Assembly: GCA_020091685.1 (NCBI GenBank)
Contig: CM034599.1
Coordinates: 31,907,920 to 31,971,919 of the forward strand
Length of the DNA stretch: 64,000 nt
Reading direction: 5' to 3'
Source: Lutjanus erythropterus
Lineage: Eukaryota; Chordata; Actinopteri; Lutjaniformes; Lutjanidae
Under the pieces are notes generated by a model, which saw only the letters and a program-made list of their open reading frames with translations, was not told the DNA's origin and made no database searches. The translations under genes were made by a program, and so were the position numbers. This document shows, one piece after another, positions 36,440 through 50,039 of the stretch. Positions within the stretch are counted from its first letter, which is position 1; each line of letters opens with the position of its first letter.

Positions 36440-36840
36440 TAAAGCTGTGTGTAACATTTCCGCATTAAAATACATAAAAAGGCTAGACATGTTTATATAT
36501 ACATATATTTTGTTGAGTTGTGTACTGATAAGTGTTTCCAACAATGTTCAAATGCAGGAAAATCCATAATTTATTTATTGTAATGTTGCATTTGTTGTTA
36601 GCTGTTGCTAGGTGCAGAAACTAATTGTAATGTGAAACTTTAATATTACTTCATCCATGAACATGAACAGGATTTCTGCCTGAGTCACCTCAGATCAGTT
36701 TTGATGGTTGTTTAATAATGAAGATAACACCTCCCATGATCCCACACCACCTCACGACATCATTAAACTACGTCTTTTGATTTTGTTTTAATGTGAGAGA
36801 GAGCTCTAGCAGCAGAATTTACATATTGTGCATTTAACTA
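36440..36840 (-). repeat. Interspersed repeat (GGATCATGGGAG family), inverted copy
   Basis: Read on the minus strand it begins TTAAATGCACAATATGTAAA and contains CTCTCACATTAAAACAAAAT and GTGGGATCATGGGAGGTGTT. It ends GCGGAAATGTTACACACAGC followed by TTTAAA. It matches 22535-22921 along its length. Confidence 0.7.
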
Positions 36841-37754
36841 TCAGTGACGTGGTTGGTTCTCGGAGGCAGCTATATTTTGCATATTTTTCTGTGCTGCTTG
36901 CCACAATATTTTATTTCATTCTCCACAATGACCTGGCGACACCCTGGAAATTATCCCACAACCGTCCTTGGGATCCCAACCCCCAGTTGAGAACCATCAG
37001 TACAGACTGCAGCCATGCCGTAATGATTCTAACCTTCAGCAGCCAGTTCAAATCTCTCGCTCCTCACAGCTCAATTCACTGTAACCTCCCTCCTGCCATT
37101 GCGAGCTCCTCATCTCCAATTCCAAATGAATTATAGCTCAAATAAATCACGTACAGAGGGATTCAGTCTCACTGTGTACTTTTACTTGATTAAGCAAACC
37201 CAGACATGGCACAGGCTTCCCAAAGCACTTTGATCCCACTTCATACCCACCAGAGGACCTCAGATTTATACTCTTCAGTTTGTTTGCTGCGCCACAATAA
37301 TCAGATGGCACCCGTAACTGTAAAAACCTTTATAGACTGCACAGCTCTGCACCTCTTTGTCGGGGGACGAGGTACAAACGTGGTCTTGCAAGTATTCTCA
37401 TACCTCTTTAAATGCTGTGATGGCGCACGTCTTCGAGATGAAATCAATTCTGGTTTCTGAGAGCAGATTCGAGAGCTTTTATTTTTAATCCTCTCAGAAA
37501 TCACTTTGAGAGTCAGAGGAGAAGCGGTGCACTGTGGTGGTGAGCATGACCTTATCATTCCTATCAAGACACAAACTTAACTCAAGAGGACTGAGAGGTC
37601 TGAGGGTCTGTACCAGTATATTGTAGTAGCCCCTGCGGTCCGAAGTGTGGTTCAATGCAGGTTTTAAGGGTATTAAAATACAAAGCCTATTGCTGCCACT
37701 CCATAAAATTAAATTCAGGTCAGTATCATGTTTTACCATGAAAATTTTTAATAT

Positions 37755-37905
37755 AATGAGATGTTTTTCACGCTATAACAAGCTATTTTCATGTCATTAT
37801 GACATATAAACCTATCACATTATAACAAGATATTTTCACTTCATAACAACGTACAAACTTGTTGCATTAAAACAAGACATTTTCACAGCTTTATGACGTT
37901 CTAAT
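37755..37905 (+). repeat. Short tandem array, about 56-bp unit, three degenerate copies
   Basis: Repeating pattern CACGCTATAACAAGCTATTT, CACATTATAACAAGATATTT, GCATTAAAACAAGACATTTT, each followed by a CATTATGACATATAAAC-like segment. Confidence 0.7.
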
Positions 37906-40900
37906 GTAAAACAAAGACCATGTTGAATCATACAAAACACCACTCTGCGTTGTGATGATACACCGTCTTATCATAAACTCTTTGTTTTAATGATTGTCGC
38001 CTGTGTGTTTCCTCTCCATCCCCGCAGCTTGTGTTTCCCAGCTCTGTATGACATTTACATTTAAAATAATTGGCTTTGTATGCACTGTTTAATTAGGATT
38101 CCTGCTGCATGCGAGTCCCATTACAAAAAGGTGCTGATTTAATTCATCATCTGCAGAAACCGGCAGACTGTGGGGAAATCACTGTTACAGCCACCTCAGC
38201 CACCATGCAGGCCTCAGCACAGCTGCTTATACAGCAGCTCCAGTATCACTGCCCCCTACGCTCCTCCACAGGACTCTCTGAAGACTCCTGTTCCGTTTTC
38301 TGCATTCAGCACCCTGCGTGCCTCTGTGACTGCAGACACTGGCACTCAAGTGTTTTAACCATATTAACCTGGGTCACTGCCAGCTACACCTTAGTCATCC
38401 CACTCAGTGTTTCAGCATAAGCCACTTGAACATATTCAGTGGGAGGACGCAGGCTTGATAGAACAGTGTGCATCTACTGCTGCTGCAAGACACCAGGAAT
38501 ATCTACAGCCGTGTATTCACCAGAGCTGTGTTCACAGGAAACATAAAGTCGTGCCGAACACAGGAACTAACATGCATTTGACCTCACAAAAAAATGTGTG
38601 TATGACTCACTCTGCCACCTATTAATCACAAATATCAGTGGGTTTGTAATCTTAGCAGATGCCTTTACAGTTACCATGCTCATTATATTAATATATGAAA
38701 GTCCAAATGAAATAAAGCCCTCCTTTTTTGTCATCAAATCGTGTCAAATTGATAATAACAGAGGAAGAAACATACGCTGCATCTGAAGTCACATACATAC
38801 CTAAAATGCGTATTATAGTAGTTTGCATCTTTTCACATGAACTGCTCAGCGTTTATCACGTCTCTTCCTGAGAGCCTCCTGGCCAGTTGGAGACACATAA
38901 ATGTGATAAACTGTGCCAATGATCAATTCATTAACAAATATATTACACCAAGCAAAGTGAAACTTGCATTTACATGACAGCATTATTTACATTATGCCAG
39001 AGCTGCCTTGCATTGTGGGATATTCATGCCAGCGTTGTGTCCTGTGCTTGCATATTGTTTTAGAGCACTAAACAAAAGGTACACAAGTATGGTCTTTTTA
39101 GCAGTTTAAATGTAGAAGGAGGAGGACATGTAAGTTGTAAACAAACCCATCTTAGCATTTGCCGGGAAGTTTTTTAAATGCTTAAAGTGCTAGCTGCTAG
39201 CTTATTCGCTATCTAGCCTGGAAAATTACTACTTTTCCAGAGTAGATGTTTGTTAGATCGTACAGCAAGCTGGGGTGTACAACAAGGCATTGGTCCATGC
39301 TAGCAGACAAAAGGGAAACATAAGCTCGAACGCTAATGTGGGTTGTTCAAAGTTCATCCTTGTTTTTGTGTCATCATGTCCCATGATGTTGCGCCAAATA
39401 AAGCAGTCCAGGAATGAGTCCTAAAAACTGGAGATGAGTTAGCATATTTGCACCTCAGGTTTCCTCATCTGAAAGTCAAAGGGGTTTTCGTATGTGTTTT
39501 TGTTTAGATGCCTGAAATAGGGTCTTCAAGAATCATAAAGTTAGTATTTGTTTGTGAAGATTTTCTCACTGAACCAGGTGTCATAAACTTTTGTTTGCCA
39601 CAGAGCTTATTATCTGCACTAATCTAAAATAAGAGGAATTAAAGATTCATCTGTTTGGGTTGCTGAACTTTTATTAATTTCCAGTACTGGTAAACATTTA
39701 AACAAACAGTTGCTTGTTGTCAATCCAGCAGATATGGAGCAACATTAGCATTAATTTGGAGCCCTGTTTAGTGGGACCTAATGAATGTAGGTCCAATATT
39801 CATTCTTCTTGTAGCTCAGTTTTGGTCTCTACTAACACTTTAGTATGTTCACCAGCTGGTCACTAGCTTTAGTTTCTGTACTGATTTGTACCAGGCAGGT
39901 ATCCTAACAGGGTGGGCTGTAAAACTAAAACAATGAGCTGAAAGATGCTAAAAGGCTTGGGGTTCAGTATTAAAACACTGGTCACATAACACTAAGCAAT
40001 TCAATTTTCTTTAATATAAAAATATTGCTTAGTGCAGCTTTAAAAAGTGAATAACATGCAGGATACATGGGCATTCAGTAAGATCCTAGAAAAGTCTCAG
40101 CCCCAAGAGAGGATATTACCTACTGTAAAACTCAAAGTAGTTAGTGCTTTTTTGAGGAGCACTTAGTTTGCTCCACTCCAGTGATTTTAGTACACTGGGC
40201 ATTCTTGTCAGCTGAAGCTGCTCCTCGCTGTTTGGTGCACAAGAGGCCGACATGGCCGGGCAAAGTGAATGTGTTCAGACAAGATGCTATTAAGCAAGGA
40301 CAGCCAGAAGTCAACAGATCACACACAGCCACTGCATTGCAGGACTAAATTTAACAGCAGAGTGAGAGATCAAAATAACTTCTCATCAGCTTTTTTATTT
40401 TTTGTCTTTGATAGCGGAGTGTTTATTTAACAATTCATCCAGGTTTCAACTAAGCACATGCAAACTGTGTCCTTCCCATTCCAATAGAATAGAATAAAAA
40501 TGTGCTCCAGGGCATGTTGATAGAATCTAATAAAAGAAAGACCTTGTAGTTTCTTTAAAGGTAGAGTAGTTTGTATTCAGTGTAATACAAACTAAGAATT
40601 GCTAGTTAGCATTAGTGAGAAACTGAGCACAAGCATACATTTGCAATGTTTAAAAAGTAAATTATTAAAGCTTGTCTAACTTTTGGACATGGCACTTTCA
40701 TCAAAAATATGCAAGGTTGTTTTTTTCCTCAGAGAAAAAAACATGTCCTCCATTTGTATTCACAGTGCCTTATATGCATAACGTTTTGGCATAAACACAA
40801 ACGATCTAATTCACCACAAGCTACGCCAAGGTCAGTGTGGCCATTCTGAAAAGAGAACTGACAAATCTGATGCAGCAGGAACAGCAGCTCTGATGTAGCT

Positions 40901-41129
40901 GAGCAAATAAGCCGTGCTTGTCCCTCATCAGCTGACATGCAGACTCGCTGCGTCGCTTCCAGAATAAAGCACCCACTCTAAGACCCTCGTTGGTCACTAA
41001 TGTAGTGCTGTCTGCTCCACTGCCAGAGCTAAGTTCATACATTATCACTTTGACCCCCAGGCTAACAGCTAAGCCCCAGTTCTGTCTGCCTTAACTTAGC
41101 TCATTCACATTCCACCTCCAGCCACTTCT

Positions 41130-41780
41130 CCCCACTGCGCTGCTGCTGCGGGAGCTGTTGATTTGCCTAATGCCTTAACTAAATTAGAATAATAACCCTG
41201 CGGACTGGAATATGTGCTGTTCGGCTCCGGGCAAATTTTTTACATGTTTTTGGGTTTTCTACAACACAGACGAAGCAACAGCAAGGGCTGGCAGCTGAAT
41301 GTTTATCAGAGCCGAGGCCTCATTAAGACGCAAAGTGCTCCTTGACCTTGGCAGACAACTGTAGCTGTGGCCGTAATGCATCACTCAGCGGCGTCCCAAT
41401 CACAAATGCAAAGTGCTTTTTTCTCAAGTGGGGACATGGCAAATCTTGATGTTAATGAGACAAAGACAGGGGCAGGCAGAGCTTCTGTACACGTTGTCTG
41501 ACAAAAGAGCAACAAGGATTAAGAGCGTAAGGAACGACTGCGACATTGAGCAGGAGACTGAGAACATCAAATATCAAAATGTCAAAATGAATGATTGGAT
41601 TTATCAATGTGAACATAAGCCCAGTCTCAATGTGTTTGTATTAATGGAGAAGAAGCTCTCGAGATGCCCCCAAATGTTTCTTGATTTATGGCAGAAGCAA
41701 TTACATCTTGCCAGTGTACCGATGCTTGATGGGCGAATCGGTGCAGGTAATTAGAAAGAATAATGAAACAGGGAGCTGAG
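41130..41780. other. Repeat-poor patch, candidate conserved non-coding sequence
   Basis: No repeat signature and a balanced base composition with homeodomain-like TTAATGAG/CTAATG sites. The 113-codon frame at 41413-41754 has no recognisable similarity. I flag it only as a candidate regulatory region. Confidence 0.2.
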
Positions 41781-42128
41781 GGAACGAATCCCTGCATCAA
41801 AAAATCTAATCAAAGATAAATGGACTATCCATATTACCCAGTCATTATGCCGGAAAGATTATTGTTTTAAATCCCTGTGTGCACCAGCTATGGACTCTTT
41901 CTCAAACAAAAGCCATTACTCTGCTGACACCTCCGACTTGTTTGCAGACTGATTGATATTCCATGGCTTGTGAGCATTCCTCCAGTTTGTGTTTTCAATT
42001 TCTGGGTGAGACAATGGGTGGGGGTATTTCATACCGAGAAAAACAGCTATTGATGGATTTACAAAAGAATACAGAAATGTTATTAAAAAAACCCAGAGGC
42101 ATACATTCGAGCTCAGACAGAGGCACAT

Positions 42129-42145
42129 ACACACACACACACACA
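42129..42145. repeat. (CA)n microsatellite
   Basis: Eight AC dinucleotides in the upstream flank. Confidence 0.9.
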
Positions 42146-42229
42146 AATACATGAACCCCTATGTGTCGGCTAATTCAATTGGCGCATTCAAAAGCACTGA
42201 TGGAACTGTTGTTAGGATTTCTATACTGT

Positions 42230-42400
42230 CAACGCTAAACCCTTTAAAGCGGAATCAGCCGTAATTACAAACAAATCCTCTGCTCAGTTCTCTATTCTGT
42301 TTTGTTGCATCTAAAGGTATTCCCATACCATACTGCTGCCGTGGAGACAAAAAACCCTTAATCCTCCGGAAATTTTGAAATTAGTTTAAAGCCCTTTATA
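42230..42400. other. Candidate conserved non-coding patch
   Basis: Non-repetitive stretch with CAGCCGTAATTACAAACAAA and CTGCCGTGGAGACAAAAAAC, the style of sequence often seen in vertebrate non-coding elements. This cannot be confirmed from one genome. Confidence 0.15.
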
Positions 42401-42767
42401 CAATTTCAAAGAAAAAAAAATGTAAATGCAAAACAAGTAGGGGAGAATGGGGTAATATGACCCACTTCTTACATTTGATGATTTTCCTGCAAAATAAAAG
42501 TGTATATACTTCAGGTTGCTGTGTATGTATGGAAATTAAAACAAACTGCATGACAAAAAAACGTGCTTACCACTCTCTCCATGTGCTTGAGTCCAAGATG
42601 GATTGAATAATATTAGCTATACTTAATTTGTAAAAGCATTTTTTGGTTGAGGAGGCGTTGAGGAGTGCTAGAGGGCAGGAAGGCTGAACTAACACACCAA
42701 ATATTTAATATGATTTAATATAGTAACGACTAAATTGGTTTGCAGGATGCACGGAAAATGAAATGAA

Positions 42768-43160
42768 AAGTTAGTTGAGAAGACTGATACTAGCTAATGC
42801 CAGTAGCTTGGCATGAAGACTGGAAACAGCTAGCCTAACTCTGTTTTATGTTAGAGTGGCAGGCACCAGCGTCTCTACAGCTCACTAAATAACACTTTAT
42901 ATCTTGTTTGTTTAAACTGTATATAAACTGACATGGTCAAATGACATGTTGTGGTTTTATGGTGTACATGGTTCTGCTTTAGTGACTTCCTGTTTATTGC
43001 CTGGCAACCTGATGAAAGGAGATGTGCTGTGTTAATTAGGGAGCTTCAGAGGTTAATGAAAGGTGTGTGATTCAGAGTTTGACAGAGCCAGGCTTGCTGT
43101 TTTCTTAACGCTACGCTAAGCTAATCTGCTGGCCCATATACATACAGACAGTGTAGGGTT
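42768..43160 (+). repeat. Teleost GCTAAGCTAA-type interspersed repeat, copy 1
   Basis: Left part GGCATGAAGACTGGAAACAG then CTAGCCTAACTCTG. Right part GACAGAGCCAGGCTTGCTGT, ACGCTACGCTAAGCTAATCT. The two halves are roughly inverted with respect to each other, as in the copies at 48150 and 50040. Confidence 0.65.
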
Positions 43161-44129
43161 GGATAATGAAATGTACTGTCAATATGGCACTGGTTCCTAT
43201 AAGATGCAGATTACGGTGCATCATTTCACTGCCGTAGACATAAGCTGTCGATTGACTTCTGATGTGGACATTATAGAAGCTTCACTAAAAGTGCCTCCTG
43301 TTAGCCAGTAGCTACAAGGTCTAAAGTGTGGCTGTATTTCACTCAAAAGGATTCCAACAGCGGGCGTGATGTCCAACAAATGTTTAAATTGCATGTGAAG
43401 GGGAGAAGTACCTTGGCGACACACAAGATACACTTAAATGTGCTCGGGAGGCCATGGATAATGATGACAGTGCCCTTTCCTCATGTTAGCAAACATGATC
43501 ATATTTCTGCGCAAGAAAGTTTGAGGATGGAGTTTGTAGAATACCAAGAATACCAAATCAAAATTTGCTGTTGTTAGTACTGCAAGTGTTACTTCTAATT
43601 GGGTTAGGTTTTATTTATCATGTGTTTGTCAAGTGTGTTTTATGCATCTATAATTATATATTTAAGCATACTTTAAACTGTTTTTGTAATTCTTCATTTT
43701 TTTATTGTTTCAGGCACTGTTTAAGCACCAGTACTATTTCAAAGGTGGTCATTTTAATACTGGTATCTGAAAAAAACAAACTATACTCAATCCTATGAGA
43801 GTTGTATTGGTCTACACATCTACAGCTCTGTTTCAAATATGCGTTGAGTCTATTTGTGACGGATGCCACATCAGGCTGCACAGAAAAAACAGAGAATCCG
43901 GTCAATTTTCAAAATAAGACTGCAGACTTGCAATCATGAAGATAAACAGAAAAGATGCTGACTACATAACCTAATTATTCATGGTAGAAGCACAAAAATC
44001 GACAAAATATGACCAAATCAACTAATGGCGTGGGCAAAATGCTCCGCAGCTACAACACTACTGGTGGGTTATGCAGGCGTGTGCAGGACGGATCAAAATT
44101 GCGGCGCAGATGAGCCATACCCGCTGGAA

Positions 44130-44208
44130 TCAATCAGTAACTCTCAGAAAGAAAAAGGCAAAAGCAAGTTAACTTATTTTCCAAACTGTTGAACTATTCC
44201 TTAAAGGT
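44130..44208 (+). repeat. 3' end fragment of the GCTAAGCTAA-type repeat
   Basis: AACTTATTTTCCAAACTGTT then GAACTATTCCTTAAAGG matches the terminal part of the copy at 50040-50272 (CTATTTTCCAAAATGTCGAA). Confidence 0.5.
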
Positions 44209-45876
44209 AAATTTATGTGCAGCTGACCCAGGTTTGAACCAGAATCTTAATTCCAGTGATAGCGTGCAACATTTACATTTTAGTTTTGCTTCTTTTTTGT
44301 CTAGAAAAAGATTTATGTTCGCACCACATCGATTTTGTGTGGATATTAGTGCCATAAACAGACACTGGTTCAACATCAGCCTGGAAAATAATACTGTGAA
44401 GAGTAACTTCTAAAGTTTCTCTAAACTGTGGCATGGTCTAATATGTTTTGAACTGTTACCAAGGGGATATTAGGTTCCCATTTTCACAAATTGACTCACA
44501 TAATAGCTGCAGATGACAATAGACATTGTTTCAGCTTTCATTATTGTTGCTTTATTTACACAACAAAGTGTTGGCTGGCATGAGTTCAGGGTATTGGGGA
44601 CAGAAAGCCGCCGGTCTCGCTCACTAGGAGGTGACAGACTTTGAGCTGCTGATTCAGGCCAGTTTCTTGTCCGTTTGTGGCCAGACAGAACCAGCAGCCA
44701 ACATCTCAGCCAACACTCTAATCACAGACTCACAGCAGCAATCACAGACCTAGTCGCTAATCAGTCAACACAAACACGCACGCACAAACAAGCCTACATG
44801 CATGCGCATACAAACCAGCGCCTGCACAAACACTGCAGCACACACACATGAGAGGGAAATGTGTGGTGCCTCACTTTAGAAACATTTTGTCTAATTGCTG
44901 TTCCATATGCTAACAGGAATACATTCCAAGGAAATTGCTGAATATTTGTAACTATTTTGCATGAATGCATACTCAGTTTCATTTCTTCTTAATGGCAGCT
45001 TTGATCTGAAAATGTTGTATCAGTATTTAAAAAGTCCTTACACTTTATGTCACATCTTTTACAAAGACTAGAAACAGTATGTTTTTCACTTTACTCCTAA
45101 CAGCACACTAAGAAAGACATATTAGACCCTCATCAGCCTTTATTAGAGGCTAATCAGGGGCACATTACAACAGAGCTAAACTGCAACCCAAATGGTTTTT
45201 GGTGGTGCACTAATAAAAATTCGGCAAACTTTGCACCTTGGTCTACTTCCTCCTGTAAAAATGATGGATAGGGTCACATATTAAGCTAGCTAATGTTTGC
45301 AAAATTCTAGCTAATTATCTAACAAGTGTTAGCAAAATGTAGCTTACGAGTTAGCTAATGATTGATATAGATTAGCTACCTAATTAGACATTACATTAGC
45401 CAACTGAACATGTGACAATATATGTCGCTTTAATGGATACCCAGGCAACGTCTTTCAACTATCTTCAAATTATGATTTTCTTTTCAACATAGATGATCAC
45501 AGAACATGGAATATCAGGAAAGGAGGAAGTTGACCCAAGGTGTTGAGCTTGCTCATTGGAGCACAATGACAGTTGAGTTCCAATTTGATAAGGACTTAGG
45601 AAGGGTCAGTTGACAGAATAGCTAAGGCCAATGCCTCCTTCTTTGATCAGCTCACATTATCTGCCCTACAGTATTACAATAAGTCTGTGCAGTCATCTGT
45701 ACACAAAATATTCCTCCACGTCTATAATTTTTAAATTTTCTTTACTTGGTTGGTTGGTTCACAATTTATTTTTAAATAGCAAGTGACAGATATGTGATTT
45801 CACTTTTACAGTGCAGTTCAAATTAGAAAATCTAATAAGAGCCTGACATTGGGAAACAGTTCACTTTAGTTCACAG

Positions 45877-46439
45877 TAGGGGTTCTCAACATTTGTAACT
45901 TAAGGCCCACCACTGATTGTTCAAAAATTTCTGATGAGCTCTTTCCCAATAACCGAGAAAAGATAACAATATGACAAAAAATGGAAAAAAGGCAAACTGA
46001 GCTGTGTGACAGGAATTCAACACATTCAACAAACTGTGCTTTCAGCTTCTGCCTGCCACTATGAATCCAAATTTAATGTATTACTGAATTTCTTACCACA
46101 TACTTTGGAGCTTTTACTGGTGTAGGGTTGTCGCCACTTTCTTGTTTCAAAAACTGATCCATTTTATGTCCCTGCATCCGAGAGAGCATTAGTTAGCTAA
46201 TATCACAGTAAACATGTAATTCAAACATAACTGGTCATTGAAATTCTGAATTTTAATTAATTTTTATTTATATGAATTATTGAACACATTTAGATATAAA
46301 ATTAACTAGCTTTGTAAATGACCAAAAAATTGTTTTAAATTTCAATATAAGCATTTGCCAGTACCATTGCCTGTGGGGCCCAGGAGATGGTGCTCTAAGG
46401 CCCACCAGTGGGTCATGGACCAGTGGTTGAGAATGGCTG
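45877..46439. mobile_element. Probable hAT-like element, 563 bp
   Basis: Left end TAGGGGTTCTCAACATTTGT, right end (reverse complement) CAGCCATTCTCAACCACTGG. Both ends carry AAGGCCCACC / GGTGGGCCTT inside. The flanks GTTCACAG (45869-45876) and GATTACAG (46440-46447) agree at 6 of 8 bases, consistent with an old 8-bp target duplication. Confidence 0.6.
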
Positions 46440-47460
46440 GATTACAGAACAGTTCTGTTGTAATGTGTCCCAAATTACCCTAAGTCTAATAAGGCTCTAA
46501 TAAAACGCTATTACTGTCCATCCAATTTGATACAAAGTACGGTTTGTTACATCTTATTAGTGTACCTTGGGGTGTGTGCTGATTAATTAGGGTTCAGCTG
46601 TATTTGTTTACTGTCTGATAAAGAATATAATTTCTAGTTTTTGTCTAATTTAATACAAAGTATGGCTTGTTTAATCTTATTAGTGTGCTGTAAAATAAAG
46701 TGCAACCTAAAAACCCATAATCTTACCAGAATACAGTTTTGGAAAAACTATCCATGCATTGAGTGAAGACACTCCTTACAACATACAGTATGTAGCTGCT
46801 GATGCCCACACACTCCTCACACACATACTGCTGCCAGTGTTTCCTCCAAAAGAACAAAGTCGTAGTTGGCAGTGGGGATCAAAGCGTGCAGATGGCCAGA
46901 CTGGAATTTACTTTCAGTAGCAGAACAACACGCTGACCATTGTTAAGCTAACATCACCGCCCGAAAACCAGCCCGGGATCCAAGCATTCTGCTGCAATCT
47001 GCTCTGGACAAAGATACCATGCTTTACATCCCATCACTGCCAGAGAGAATATGATGGTGTGTGGCCAGAACGGGGTTGACATGTAAGCTTTCTGCCATTT
47101 GCCGTGGGAAAAAAAGCAAAAAAAAAGCGGAGGACCAGGAACAGACATCAAAGCAGCACGCCTGGTCCCTCCTGTTGGAGCTTTTGCTCTATTGTAATTA
47201 AAGATAGAGGCGCACGCAAGCAGTATGTCTCCCCGAGAAAATAATTATGTGGCTCTACCAGTGGATAGGGCACGCAGGTGGGGGTGGAGGGAAGGGGAGG
47301 GGGTTGTGGCGAGTGAAAGTATAAAGCCATGCAGCGGTTAAGGTGTGTGTGGAGGGAGGGGAAGCCACAGGGGACTGCAGCAGCTGAGGTCGAAGTAGGT
47401 GCAGAGGACTGTGGGTCATTGCTCCTCTGTGCACAGCTCTCCATTCAAAATCCCTCAGCA

Positions 47461-47462
<2 letters not shown>

Positions 47463-47490
<28 letters not shown>
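47463..47490. repeat. (CA)14 microsatellite
   Basis: Uninterrupted CA run followed by TATATA. Reading frames crossing it give Cys-Val strings on the minus strand, not a gene. Confidence 0.95.
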
Positions 47491-47496
<6 letters not shown>

Positions 47497-48149
47497 CACG
47501 CTCCCTGATGGCTGATTAGAGGGCAGAAAGAGAGAAAGAGGTGTTGGGGGCTGGGTGTATGTGGAGGAGTGTCTTTTAAACAACAATTCCCCCAGAGGCC
47601 AGTCAGAGTGTAACATTTGAGCGAGAGGTAGGATGAAATTATGGTTCGCCAGCTGAAGCTGTAATTAGCGCATACTGCAACTGCATGTGTCACAATTCCA
47701 TTTTTTTTTTCCAGCAGTGAGCAGGAATTCATCTACATGGCATTGCATCAAAGGAACATCAAACTCACGACACACACTGGAGCTAATTTCATGTGTTTTT
47801 GGCTTTGACTCATCCTTGATGTTTTTGCAGAATAACAAGATAGTGGCCCATGACAGTACCCATAATGAGAGCGCAGCCAGATAGTGATCCATGATGGTAA
47901 CCAGTGAGCCAGTGGAGCGGGATGGTGATCCATCAAGCAGGCATCATCCAGCCAGGATCAGCAGAGATTAGAGCTTGTGCATTTCATGCTGATAGTGGAA
48001 AAAAAACACCATCTCAAGTCCTGTCTACTTATCCAGTTATTCCTTTTCTAATTCGTCGTGATTTGCAGAGACATTAGGGCATTAGGTGGTGTTACTAAGT
48101 AAATGTGTTTTCTGGGCGATGCGCTTATTTGCTTTCTTGCGCAAAGATA

Positions 48150-48370
48150 GAAGAGCAGATTGATACCTCTCTCATGTCTGTATGCTAAATATGAAGCTAC
48201 AGCCAGCTGGTGATTAGCTTAGCTTAGCACAAGAACTGAAAACAGGAGGAAACAGCTAGCTTTGCTCTGTGGGAAGGCAACAAAATGAGACAACCAGCAC
48301 CTCTAAAGCATTACTGAAACTGTTACGTCAACATTAGCTTGTACATGCAGGTTTTTTAAATATGACTAAA
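48150..48370 (+). repeat. Teleost GCTAAGCTAA-type interspersed repeat, copy 2
   Basis: ATTGATACCTCTCTCATGTC, GAAGCTACAGCCAGCTGGTG, ATTAGCTTAGCTTAGCACAA and AGGAGGAAACAGCTAGCTTT match a very common teleost repeat, in the orientation of copy 1's left half. Confidence 0.65.
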
Positions 48371-50039
48371 CACATTACTAATAGGTCACTAGCTCCTTTC
48401 ACATTGCCCATAGACGAGTTCATATTTCTGTTCTTTCTTTTATTTTTTCTTTGTTTTTTTTATTCTGTTGTGCACCAGAAAGCCAAGAATAACCACAGAG
48501 AAAGACATTTAAGTTCAGCACTTTTGCAGTTTCTAACTGAATCTCTGTGGTTTGAAATTTAGGTCGTCTCCTCTGCCGCTGTTTGTATTTTCAAGTATCT
48601 GCCTTATTTTACTGTTTCATGTTCACTTTCAGCTGTATGAGTCATGTTAAGTTACTGCTGATACGAAAATAACTACAGGAAATAAAATGTGTTCATCCTT
48701 TCAATGGTTACTGTTTTGACTCAACACAAGTGTGTCATCAATTAAATACACACCTTCAAACAGGTAGCCTGGATGGAGATGCACAGCTCTGATGTGCTGG
48801 ACTGACACACCGAGTCAAAGCGAGTCAAGCCAAGCCAGCACATGGAAAAAAAGGCAAAAGAGTCGCACAAGTAACCAACAGAGGTGACAAGCCTTCATTG
48901 CCTCCACTGGGAAAGGCGTACAAATTAGCATGTCCACCTAGATGTCATGTATCTATTCCAAAGCAGAGTCATTTGACCCAGGAATGAATATTGATTTTAC
49001 TCTTTTCCCATTGAAGAAAAAAGGCTGATATTAGCAGGTATTAGTATTTTTTTTTGTCTGGTGTAAACAGGGATTAACAAATGCCTGCAGAGAAGATGGC
49101 ACGCTAGTTATGCACGGACCATACTGAGAGCTTGAGTTCACACATATTCAGCTGAATAATTCAAAATAGAGGGAGCCAGCTTATTAGCTGTGTTGTACCA
49201 TCCGCTTTCATTTAAACATCTCTGTCAGAGTTTTAACTTCTCCCCAAAAGAGAAACGGTCTGCTGACAGTTCTGAGCAAAAAAGTCAATAGCATAAATAC
49301 ATCTGCTGAATAAACTGTGTGAACTTACTGCCCCACTACCAGCCAAGCTTACAAAGTGACAGTTAGCATACTTGATATGTCAGAGAGCTCTTTTCCCTCT
49401 TCAATGAAACTCAATTGGATGTACAATGAGAAAATGAGAACAAAAGGCTAGGAGGCAAAAACTGAACAGGCCTACAGAGAAAATAGAAAGACCCTCTGGG
49501 AGTTAATGTGACTGACCAACATTAGCATGCCCTAGCTGGCTAGCATCAGCTGGTAGTTCCCCAGTTACAGTATTTCACCAGGTCCCTGACATTAGTTCCT
49601 ACATCTCTAATAGTTCGTTCCATTTACCTCAGAGTTTGGAGCTGGGAATGACACCTGAACTGAATAAATTCCAATACAAGTCAGAAATAAATGTGTATAA
49701 AAACCTTTGTTGTGCTTGAATACATTATAAAGTATTTTACACATGCAAACACCATATCAACACAACTGACTTAATGAGACACAAAAGACAGACATGCTAA
49801 TTAACAATATATTACTACAGTTTTCATGTCTGTTGATGCATGGAGCAGCTATTTTCAAATTTGACGCTGGGGTCGGAGAGGTTCCTCCAATTTTCCAAGA
49901 CAGAAATCCGACTTCAGGGCGCATTCAACGGGAAATTGGAGATTTCAAAGCCCCAGTTCAGCTGGAATGTGCCTTAAGAACTAAGAAACAACAAATCACA
50001 CTTTTACACAATTAATGTGCCAGACTTTATCTCGCCTCT

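Noticed and set aside
39160..39320. GCTAGC/TTAGC-rich sequence suggesting another repeat copy
   Set aside because: Only short motifs match, with no alignable length. The same holds for 45280-45420.
41413..41754. 113-codon plus-strand frame
   Set aside because: No recognisable domain, no promoter or splice context, and composition like random intergenic translation.
41760..41800. tRNA B-box-like GGAACGAATCCC
   Set aside because: No A box, acceptor stem or cloverleaf around it.
42439..42560. GGGGAGAATGGGGTAATATGACCC as a possible repeat start
   Set aside because: Reminiscent of a fish repeat, but no partner end or second copy in the window.
47148..47732. Overlapping minus-strand frames rich in Cys-Val, Pro and Ser
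   Set aside because: Produced by a (CA)14 microsatellite and GGGA/GGTG-rich sequence, not a protein family.
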